This document shows, one piece after another, positions 40,292 through 47,164 of a stretch of DNA of 64,000 bases. The stretch comes from an uncultured Prevotella sp. (GTDB taxonomy: Bacteria > Bacteroidota > Bacteroidia > Bacteroidales > Bacteroidaceae). The notes beneath the pieces are model-generated. The model did no database searches and had not been told where the DNA came from. It was given only the letters and a program-made list of their open reading frames with translations. A program made the translations under genes and the position numbers. The DNA lies in the NCBI GenBank assembly GCA_905233425.1, contig CAJOEC010000005.1, positions 1 through 64,000 of the forward strand, given 5' to 3'. Each line of letters begins with the position of its first letter. Position 1 is the stretch's first letter.

Positions 40292-42280
40292 CTATTGCTG
40301 CATTTCGTGCAGTCGTTTGTAGTAGCCATTGCGTTGTAGCAGCTCTTCGTGTGTGCCCCGCTCCACTATCTGCCCTTCGTGGAGTACGCAGATCTCGTCG
40401 GCATTCTTTATCGTCGAGAGACGGTGGGCTATTGCAACTGTCGTGCGCGTCTTCATCAGGTGCTCCAGCGCCTGCTGCACCAGTCGCTCGCTCTCGGTGT
40501 CGAGTGCCGATGTGGCCTCGTCGAGTATGAGTATCGGTGGGTTCTTCAGTATTGCCCTTGCTATCGACACACGCTGCCGCTGTCCGCCTGAGAGCCGTCC
40601 GCCACGGTCGCCGATGTTGGTGTCGAAGCCGTGCTCCGACTGCATAATGAAGTCGTAGGCGTTGGCAATCTTCGCGGCTTCTTCAATGGAAGCCCCCCCC
40701 TCGGCCCCCGAAGGGGCTACTATTGTTTTGCCCCTTGAGGTCTCGTCTATCGTGCCCCCCTCGGGGGGCGAAAGGGGGGCTTCTCCAAACGCGATATTGT
40801 TTCGGAACGAGTCGTTGAAGAGTATTGCCTCCTGGTTGACGTTGCCTATGAGCTGCCGCAGGTCGTGGATGCCGAGGTCCTTGACGTTGATGCCGTCGAT
40901 GAGCACCTCGCCGCGCTGCACGTCGTAGTAACGGGGAATGAGGTCCACGAGTGTCGACTTCCCGCTGCCGCTCTGTCCCACTATGGCAATGGTCTTGCCC
41001 TTGGGGATGACAAGGTTGATGTCGCGGAGGACCCAAGTGACAGCAGCCCCCCCTACGGCCCCCGAGGGGGCTTCTATACTTTCTGAGGCAGTAGGTATCG
41101 TGCCCCCCTCGGGGGGCGAAAGGGGGGCCTCCTTGTAACCGAACCAGACGTGGCGGAACTCTATCTGGTGCTCGAATGAGGCTAAGTGCTTCGGGTTCTT
41201 GGGTTCGGGGATGTTGTTCTCGGCCTTCAGTATCTTGTCTATGCGCTCCATCGATGCCAGTCCCTTGGGGATGTTGTAGCCCGCCTTGGCGAACTCCTTC
41301 AGCGGCTGTATGATGGAGTAGAGGATGACCATGTAGTAGATGAACGACGGGCCTGTTATTGTCTGGTTGTTGAGCACAAGTATTCCGCCAAACCACAGCA
41401 CGATGACAATCATCACCGTGCCGAGGAACTCGCTCATGGGGTGGGCCATCGACTGGCGAATGTTCACGCGCATGATGTCGCTGCGGTATGCGCTGTTTAC
41501 CTTGTCGAAGCGGCTGTTCATGGTCTGCTCGGCACAGAAGGCCTTCACTATGCGCAGTCCGCCGAGCGTCTCCTCCACCTGGCTCATGGTGTCGCTCCAT
41601 AGCGACTGTGCCTTCAGGCTGTTGCGCTTCAGGCTGCGGCCCACGACTCCCATGAACCACCCGAAGATGGGCACGAAGACGATGGTGAACAGCGTCAGCT
41701 GCCACGACACGAAGAGCAGCGTTGAGAAATAGACGATGACGAGGATGGGGTTCTTGAAGAGCATGTCCAACGATGCCATTATCGACGACTCCACTTCCTG
41801 CACGTCGCCGCTCATGCGGGCAATGATGTCGCCCTTGCGCTCCTCGGTGAAGAATCCGAGGGGCAGCGACGTGATTTTCTGGTAGAGCTGGTTGCGAATG
41901 TCGCGGACTACGCCTGTGCGTATGGGTATGATGGTGGCCGAGGAGAGGAAATAGGCTCCCGTCTTCAGGGCCGTCATCACGGCCAGTACCAGTCCGATTA
42001 TGAGCAGCGTCGTTGTGGGGCCTACGCTGGCTATGAGCTGGTTGACGTAGTAGTTCATGTTGTTCATCAGCACATTGCTGGCTTTTTCCCAGTCCCATGC
42101 CATCAGCTCGGTTGCCTTCTCGGTGTTTCCCGTGTTGAACAGTATGTCGAGCATGGGAATGAGTGTGGCGAAAGAGAAAATGTTGAGAACAGCCGACAGT
42201 ATGTTGAACACTATCGACAGTACAAGATATTTCTTGTATGGCGGTATGAACCGCCGCAGCACCTTCAGGAACTCTTTCAT
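40292..42280 (-). CDS. ABC exporter (MsbA-like), with two repeat insertions in its ATPase domain
   Basis: 662 residues. Six N-terminal TM helices (residues about 15-320), then an NBD with Walker A GQSGSGKST, the signature LSGGQRQR, Walker B ILILDEATSALD and the H-loop AIAHRLSTI. MsbA-like proteins flip lipid A or export lipids or drugs. Two stretches interrupt the NBD: EAPLSPPEGGTIPTASES.. before VLRDINLVIP, and EAPLSPPEGGTIDETSRG.. between NIAFG and SIEEAAKIANAYDF. Both are encoded by related palindromic elements and share EAPLSPPEGGTI. All ATPase motifs remain intact, so activity is plausible. Confidence 0.88.
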   Translation of the reverse strand: MKEFLKVLRRFIPPYKKYLVLSIVFNILSAVLNIFSFATLIPMLDILFNTGNTEKATELMAWDWEKASNVLMNNMNYYVNQLIASVGPTTTLLIIGLVLAVMTALKTGAYFLSSATIIPIRTGVVRDIRNQLYQKITSLPLGFFTEERKGDIIARMSGDVQEVESSIMASLDMLFKNPILVIVYFSTLLFVSWQLTLFTIVFVPIFGWFMGVVGRSLKRNSLKAQSLWSDTMSQVEETLGGLRIVKAFCAEQTMNSRFDKVNSAYRSDIMRVNIRQSMAHPMSEFLGTVMIVIVLWFGGILVLNNQTITGPSFIYYMVILYSIIQPLKEFAKAGYNIPKGLASMERIDKILKAENNIPEPKNPKHLASFEHQIEFRHVWFGYKEAPLSPPEGGTIPTASESIEAPSGAVGGAAVTWVLRDINLVIPKGKTIAIVGQSGSGKSTLVDLIPRYYDVQRGEVLIDGINVKDLGIHDLRQLIGNVNQEAILFNDSFRNNIAFGEAPLSPPEGGTIDETSRGKTIVAPSGAEGGASIEEAAKIANAYDFIMQSEHGFDTNIGDRGGRLSGGQRQRVSIARAILKNPPILILDEATSALDTESERLVQQALEHLMKTRTTVAIAHRLSTIKNADEICVLHEGQIVERGTHEELLQRNGYYKRLHEMQQ
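40689..40783. repeat. In-frame REPIN-like element (variant B), ABC gene, copy 1
   Basis: GAAGCCCCCCC..CCCCGAAGGGGC left arm and GCCCCCCTCGGGGGGCGAAA right arm ending GGGGGGCTTC. Inserted after the codons for NIAFG. Confidence 0.8.
41043..41132. repeat. In-frame REPIN-like element (variant B), ABC gene, copy 2
   Basis: Same arms as copy 1. The core CTATACTTTCTGAGGCAGTA matches the core of the variant A elements (ATATACTTCTGAGGCAGAA), which links both variants to one family. Confidence 0.8.
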
Positions 42281-42475
42281 ATCACACTACGGTTATTCGG
42301 TGCAAAAGTACAAATAAAAACAGAAACAAGGGCATAATCTTTGAGCAATATGCCGAATAGCTGTGAGATTTCCCGCATTTTTCACGTTTTTTAATACAAG
42401 GTCGCACATACTAATGAGAACGCCAAATGCTTTCACTCTTTTTTCACCCCTCTTCCACATGTTTTTTGTCTTTTC

Positions 42476-42507
42476 CTTGGCCGTGCTGGAAATTATTCGT
42501 AACTTTG
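42476..42507 (+). promoter_or_regulatory. Promoter of the CdiA-CT-like gene
   Basis: CTTG (42476-42479), 20 bp, TAACTTTG (42500-42507). Confidence 0.6.
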
Positions 42508-42578
42508 CCGACGATAAACTTATTGAACACGCTTGGCATTCCAAATGGTGACAATGAAGACGTACATTTGTATCGTGT

Positions 42579-43136
42579 ATGAATAAAGGCAACAAAAGCG
42601 ACATAACCGCAGAAATATTATTACTGAAAACACTGGAAGGAGCAGCATTCGGTTACAAACTGAAAGAGATAGCTTCTCGCAAGGAGTTTCATGCCCTTCC
42701 CGATAATCCTTTCATATATACCGTCGGTGGAATACAGGACGATGATTACCCGTCATTGTTGATGGCAGCACGTAAAGCTGTGGAACACGGTTATCGTGTC
42801 TTTATGCTTCCAAATCCTCATGGTGTGAAAACACCCGATTACATCCTGGAGCGTCGTGGAGTGTATAAGTTGTTCGACTTGAAGAACATCAGCGGAAAGA
42901 ACATCGTGCTTACTCGTCTGAATGAGTCTGCCAACCAGGCTAACCGTGCGCTCCTGAATATGCCGGCGAAATACAACACCCGCATGTTGGCTGCTGATAT
43001 CAAGAACTATTTCGAATCAAACGACAAGGCACTTGAAGTGCTGATATTCAGAAGAAAGCATGAGTTGTCCGTCTTCAGAAGATTTGCCTTGTCAGACCGT
43101 TTCTATACTGAATTCAAGAAACTGTATGAAAGATAA
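42579..43136 (+). CDS. CdiA C-terminal-like nuclease (PD-(D/E)XK fold), orphan
   Basis: 185 residues. GVKTPDYILERRGVYKLFDLKN shows D...DxK, the PD-(D/E)XK pattern of CdiA C-terminal tRNase toxins and of similar domains in phage and mobile-element proteins. No signal peptide, no CdiA-like delivery portion and no obvious immunity gene beside it. Codon use is AT-rich compared with the flanking ABC and porin genes, which suggests transfer. It may be a remnant of a phage or conjugative element, or a stand-alone nuclease. Its 3' end shares a hairpin with the opposing small RNA candidate. Confidence 0.6.
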   Translation: MNKGNKSDITAEILLLKTLEGAAFGYKLKEIASRKEFHALPDNPFIYTVGGIQDDDYPSLLMAARKAVEHGYRVFMLPNPHGVKTPDYILERRGVYKLFDLKNISGKNIVLTRLNESANQANRALLNMPAKYNTRMLAADIKNYFESNDKALEVLIFRRKHELSVFRRFALSDRFYTEFKKLYER

Positions 43137-43253
43137 AAGCCACCCGCAGGTGACTTTTAAATGGAGCAGGGTCGATGAAGGCTTACTCCTCTCGGCATTC
43201 TCAGCCCCTAAGGCCTCACATGTTTACCGGATAGTCAAGACTTTTATCTTGAC
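43133..43253 (-). ncRNA. Candidate small RNA, about 120 nt
   Basis: A minus-strand transcription unit without an ORF: promoter at 43258-43289, a 5' hairpin GTCAAGA/TCTTGAC (43234-43253) at the expected start, a GC-rich middle (43160-43230) with several complementary stretches, and a terminator hairpin ending in a T-run (43135-43158). I do not recognise an Rfam family. It is convergent with the CdiA-CT-like gene. The boundaries are inferred. Confidence 0.45.
43135..43158. terminator. Bidirectional terminator
   Basis: AAAAGCCACC-CGCA-GGTGACTTTT. The stem is closed by A and T runs on both strands, with one C/A mismatch on the plus strand that is a G-U pair on the minus strand. It can end both the CdiA-CT-like mRNA (its stop codon lies just before) and the opposing small RNA. 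Confidence 0.65.
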
Positions 43254-43257
43254 GCTG

Positions 43258-43289
43258 CAAAGATAGACATTATTTCTGAAAGTTCCAAG
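43258..43289 (-). promoter_or_regulatory. Promoter of the candidate small RNA
   Basis: Minus strand: CTTG (plus 43286-43289), 20 bp, TATCTTTG (plus 43258-43265). No ORF follows on the minus strand. The remainder of the 516-bp gap up to 43652 is AT-rich and has no other feature I can see. Confidence 0.55.
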
Positions 43290-43620
43290 AAAAAAGCTAA
43301 GTTTTTATCAGTTTTTCTCAAAATCCGCTCCTTTTTGGGTGTTTTTTCAAATATAAAGAGTAAAAATCTACTCATTATCGATACGTCCAAAAGATGATAA
43401 TTAACGCTTAATGTGTTGACATAATCCAATCTTTAATTTATACTTGTAAGTATAGGGAAACATCGAAATGTTACATCCTAAAATGGCTTTTCATTAAATA
43501 AAGAAAGAAGAGGAAAAGGCAGGTAATATGACAGCGACGGCAAATAAAGACCTAACGTCTCATTTTATTAAATAATGTGTATTTTTCGGGATTACGTGCA
43601 ATTGTCTCAGGATTAATTTG

Positions 43621-43628
43621 TATCTTTG
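43621..43628 (+). promoter_or_regulatory. -7 box of the restriction-modification operon
   Basis: TATCTTTG, 24 bp before the methyltransferase ATG; the -33 box is weak. Confidence 0.5.
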
Positions 43629-43652
43629 CAAGCAAGATGATAGAATCTGAAA

Positions 43653-44780
43653 ATGGAAACAACAAATAGGCTGACCGCAATATCTTTATTCTCTGGTGCT
43701 GGAGGTATGGATATAGGAGTACAACAGGCTGGATTTGACATATTGGCTTGTTGTGAATTGGATAAGCATTGTTGCGAAACCTTACGGGAAAACATAAAGA
43801 GAGAATCAAGGAATACGATTGTTTATGAAGGTGATATCAAAGATTTTACTCCCCAGCAGATGCTTGATGACCTTCACATTCATTCTGGTTATGTGGATTT
43901 GCTTTTTGGGGGGCCTCCTTGTCAGGCTTTCTCTCAAATTGGCAAGCAACAATCCATGTTAGACGAGCGCGGCGAGCTATTGTTTCAGATGGTAAGATAT
44001 GCTGAGGTGATACAACCAAAGGCGATAATGATTGAACAAGTTAAGGGTCTGCTGATTGCAAAAGATTTGTCAGGAAAACGTGGTGGCGTATTTGAGCAAT
44101 TGATAAAGGAACTTGAAAGGTTAGATTATGTGCCTAAATGGCGTGTAATGTTAGCTGCAGAATATGGAGTTGCTCAAATGAGGGAAAGAGTACTTATTGT
44201 AGCGACGAAGAAACCTAATGGTTTTCAATTCCCCGATCCTACTAACTCCAAACCTTCGGGAGTAATTAATATGTTCGGTCTTCCACCATATAAGACCGTA
44301 GGAGAGGTTTTGGCAGGACTTGGAGAACCTGTAATGAAAAGTGACAATTCTATTGTTCCAGACGATAGCCACTATGATGTTACACCGAGGAGAGACCGTG
44401 AGCGAATCCATGGGGTACCTGAAGGAAAGAATTTATCTTCCCAAACACATCTTCCTAAGGAACAAATAGGAGGCTTGACTAAAAAGGATACGACAAAGTT
44501 TCTTAGGCTAGATAGAAATAAACCTTCCAACACTCTGCGTGGTGGCGAAATATTTTATCATCCTATTGAGGATAGATATCTGACACCAAGAGAATACATG
44601 AGAATACATGGCTATCCAGATAATTATGTGTTAAGAGGCCCAATTCGAGGCAGGACGGGTGCCGTCAGAGACTTAGACCAACATAGACAGATAGGGAACT
44701 CTGTACCACCACCCTTGGCAAAAGCAGTAGCAATTAAAATCAAGGAAATAATAATATGTCAAAAATCTACTAATTGTTAG
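43653..44780 (+). CDS. DNA (cytosine-5) methyltransferase
   Basis: 375 residues. Motif I ISLFSGAGGMDIGVQQAGFD, motif IV FGGPPCQAFS (catalytic Cys), motif VI as IEQVKGL (usually ENV), motif VIII QMRERVLIVA, and motif X RQIGNSVPPPLAKAVA near the end: a complete m5C methyltransferase. It should protect the sites cut by the adjacent NotI-like enzyme. Distinctly AT-rich compared with the chromosome around it. The target recognition region lies between motifs VIII and X; specificity cannot be read from sequence. Confidence 0.92.
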   Translation: METTNRLTAISLFSGAGGMDIGVQQAGFDILACCELDKHCCETLRENIKRESRNTIVYEGDIKDFTPQQMLDDLHIHSGYVDLLFGGPPCQAFSQIGKQQSMLDERGELLFQMVRYAEVIQPKAIMIEQVKGLLIAKDLSGKRGGVFEQLIKELERLDYVPKWRVMLAAEYGVAQMRERVLIVATKKPNGFQFPDPTNSKPSGVINMFGLPPYKTVGEVLAGLGEPVMKSDNSIVPDDSHYDVTPRRDRERIHGVPEGKNLSSQTHLPKEQIGGLTKKDTTKFLRLDRNKPSNTLRGGEIFYHPIEDRYLTPREYMRIHGYPDNYVLRGPIRGRTGAVRDLDQHRQIGNSVPPPLAKAVAIKIKEIIICQKSTNC

Positions 44781-45868
44781 GTTATCCAGCTGAGGACAAT
44801 AGTCCATCAGTTTTGGAATCTCGCAAGAAAGCTTATTGTCCATTCATATCTGGCATATGTGATGGTGGAGGTAACCGTTATATGTCAGACATTAATTTGC
44901 AAGAGCATCAGGATTTAAAAAAATTGTTCCCTGAGATGAACCGTGTTCCATCAGGAGTATGCTCTATTCAGGTCTCGGAAAACATGGCTCCGTGGATTAT
45001 TTGTCCCCGCCGTTTGCTTTATATGGGAGAAAAGGCTGACGCAAATATATTGAGAGGAGAAACCCAGAAAAAGCTTTTAGAGAAATGTGGTTTTTCAAAA
45101 GGCACAAAGATTGGGATATGGGCAGAAGCGAAGGTGAAATATACAAACGAAAATGAGGATGAAGACACAGCAATCTTTGATTACACATTCGATTATGTTT
45201 TAATGCCCATAGGCAGAATAAAACAATCACACGCGGTAGCAGAATCTGGCCTGGAATGGAATGTCCTCCAAAAGAATCTGCGTGAAAGTGGTCATACCTT
45301 TGCACAACGTAATAGAGAGATCTATATTGAAGACTTTCCTATTGGAAATCCTGTCATTGTTGAGGTAATGACGTCAAGTACATCGGGTGGTAACAAGAAA
45401 AAGAGAAGTTGTATTCCACAAGCCTTTGAAGACTGTATGCTAGGAAAACCTCATTCGGCCCCAGGAATAAACTATCGTCAGGTTTGGGCGAGAATGGCAA
45501 GCCAACTGATAGTGAAATCACAGGCAGCAATGGCATGGAATGGAAAAACTATCTGGGTTTTACAAGATTTGCTTGCTGATTACATATCATCGAGTACTGC
45601 TCTTGATTTGCATAAGTTTATTGCAGAGCATACGGATGAAGTTAATATACTTGCTTTTTCGTATGGAGATAATTTCAGACATACTCCAAAGAGTCAAATT
45701 GTTTCTTTAGATAAAGCAGTCCTTTATTCTGGACCAATAAGAGCAAACGATAGCGATAATCCTCAACCATGCTTTCAAGACATTGTTTTGTCTTCGATTT
45801 GTCCACCTCGTGAAATATTTATTGCAGCGTTAAGTAAGAAAAAAATGTGTAACCGGATATCTCTCTAA
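44756..45868 (+). CDS. NotI-family type II restriction endonuclease with an in-frame stop at codon 6
   Basis: From the natural-looking ATG at 44756 the frame reads MSKIY, TAA, then LLGYPAEDN. Reading resumes after the TAA at TTG 44774 and is open to 45868 (364 residues). Homology to NotI is visible: LGYPAED, CPFISGIC (Cys 22 and 29 from the TTG), GVCSI (63) and WIICPRR (77) match the four-Cys metal site; FDYTFDYVLMP and PVIVEVMTSSTSG match the PD-(D/E)XK core, with Met where NotI has Gln; INYRQVWARMASQ also matches. Either TTG is a coupled restart codon next to the methyltransferase stop (TAG 44778-44780), or the gene was disabled by one nonsense change. AT-rich, like the methyltransferase. 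Confidence 0.75.
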
Positions 45869-45888
45869 ATGATGACTAAAAATTTCTT

Positions 45889-45948
45889 GGTACGATTTTG
45901 TGTGCCCGACCACGCCCCGAAAGAGGGACAATAAGCAGTCTGCCCAAG
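45889..45948 (+). repeat. Dispersed repeat shared with 5441
   Basis: CTTGGTACGATTTTGTGTGC to ACGCCCCGAAAG, then AATAAGCAGTCTGCCCA. Matches 5441-5480 and the bases after it, with an internal deletion. It starts about 20 bp after the NotI-like stop and may mark the edge of the imported segment. Confidence 0.6.
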
Positions 45949-46175
45949 AATAATTTGTACCTTTGTGTGCGATTCGCATCATAGCGGGTCGCCCATTATT
46001 TTATTTTATGAGATTTACAGTTTCAAGTACGGCACTCTCCAGCAGATTGGCGGCTCAATATACTCCCTAATATTACGTAGGGGATGGTCAAAGAGTGGCG
46101 TGTGTCCGTAATGGCGATGAGAGCTTTGGGCGATGGAGGGTCTGATAGAAGATTAATCGTGATTCTACATGCTTA

Positions 46176-46326
46176 AGCGTTACGTTACAGTTGTTACAGT
46201 TAGGAAAAAGGGGGTATGCTATTCCTTAACAACAGTATAACTAATTAATAATTAGATAGTTATATTGTATTTGAAGAAGGGTACCCCCCCCCAAAAAAGC
46301 AACTGTAACAACTGTAACGTAACGCT
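46176..46326. mobile_element. MITE-like element with perfect 26-bp terminal inverted repeats
   Basis: The left end (46176-46201, starting AGCGTTACGTTACAG) and right end (46301-46326, ending CGTAACGCT) are perfect reverse complements over 26 bp. Inside, GGGGGTA and TACCCCCCCCC extend the symmetry around an AT-rich centre. No ORF; no clear target-site duplication in the flanks. The size of 151 bp suits a non-autonomous element or a large structured transcript. Confidence 0.65.
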
Positions 46327-46602
46327 CGGTTAACACAATTATTCACCTAAAAAGCAGAAAATCAATGAAATACGACATTACAAAACCTGTGTCTCCGAAG
46401 ATGCCAAAGCTCGGAAAAGGCCTTATCAGCCATTTTTGTGTTGAATTCTCGGGTAACAAAGGGCAACTTGGGCTGTTGGCAGAGGCTATTTGCAGGGACA
46501 CGCCCTGCGAGCGGCTCTTCCTGATGTTGTTCTTGTACGCCCGGCTCGTGAGGTTGTCGTCGACGCCTTGACAGCCATCGGCTCCGACATCTGTCAGAAT
46601 CG

Positions 46603-46720
46603 TCTCCGGGAGGCCAAAAAGTTCGCCCGGAGAGGACTTCCAGTCCGCGCCGGGCGAACTGTCAGTTCGCGCCTTGCGAACTCCGAGTTCGCGCCGGGCG
46701 AACTTTTTGGGGTCTCGGAG
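46603..46720. repeat. GTTCGC/GCGAAC palindrome cluster, copy 2
   Basis: Symmetric arms (CTCCGGGAGGCC..GTTCGCCCGG and CCGGGCGAAC..GGGGTCTCGGAG) enclose further CAGTTCGC/GCGAACT palindromes. Same family as about 2146-2210. Confidence 0.7.
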
Positions 46721-46784
46721 TGGTTGAGAAGACACCCCCAAGGCCCTCCAAAGCCCTCCCCAGCACACAGGCCAAACGCATTAT

Positions 46785-46886
46785 AAATATTTTGGAAACG
46801 AATTTGAATAATAATTACAAAAATATTTTGGAAACGAATTTGAATAATAATTACAATTTTGCCCACGAATTTGAATAATAATTATA
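46785..46886. repeat. 36-bp tandem repeat
   Basis: Two full units (46785-46820, 46821-46856) beginning AAATATTTTGGAAACGAA and ending in AATAATAATTACAA, then a truncated third with ACGAATTTGAATAATAATTA (46865-46884). AT-rich; no ORF. Confidence 0.8.
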
Positions 46887-46937
46887 AGGTATGTTCTATA
46901 AATTGCAAAAACTACGCGCAGTCTTTCCCCTCTTGAA

Positions 46938-47046
46938 CCCTGCCCTTAGCGGGGAGGGGGCAGGGGTGGGGTCTGTAACTAATTGACATCGAGAAATATA
47001 CTGACCCCACCCATAGCCCCTCCCCTACAAGGGAGGGGAAGGGCTG
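46938..47046. repeat. REPIN-like pair in inverted (tail-to-tail) layout
   Basis: Left half CTGCCC..GGGGAGGGGG then CAGGGGTGGGGTCTG; right half TGACCCCACCC then CCCCTCCCC..GGGAGGGG. The ACCCCACCC tails face inward, unlike the coding copies, where they face outward. Only intergenic copy of this kind in the window. Confidence 0.65.
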
Positions 47047-47082
47047 TGCACCATTTAATTAGATTAATAAAAGTGAAAATAA

Positions 47083-47113
47083 TTTGGCATGTCAGAATAA
47101 TTTAGTAATTTTG
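47083..47113 (+). promoter_or_regulatory. Promoter of the PL11 gene
   Basis: TTTG (47083-47086), 19 bp, TAATTTTG (47106-47113), 51 bp before the ATG at 47165. Confidence 0.75.
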
Positions 47114-47164
47114 CCGCATAATATGCCTAATAACCAAAAACTACTAATAAACAGTTACAAAATC

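Larger units (their letters stand above)
45869..47164. other. 1.3-kb intergenic region rich in repeats
   Basis: No convincing gene; short ORFs at 46343-46786 run through palindromes in both strands. Contents in order: dispersed repeat (45889), a lone TACCTTTG box (45958-45965) with no ORF after it, unassigned sequence to 46175, MITE-like element (46176-46326), palindrome cluster (46603-46720), 36-bp tandem repeat (46785-46886), REPIN-like pair (46938-47046), promoter of the PL11 gene. Confidence 0.6.

Noticed and set aside
45958..45965. A further small RNA after the TACCTTTG box
   Set aside because: No matching -33 box and no terminator could be found downstream.
46343..46786. Short overlapping ORFs in the intergenic region
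   Set aside because: They read through palindromes on both strands, without promoter, conserved motif or consistent codon use.
47084..47164. Extended N-terminus of the PL11 protein
   Set aside because: These codons overlap the promoter; the signal peptide starts at 47165.
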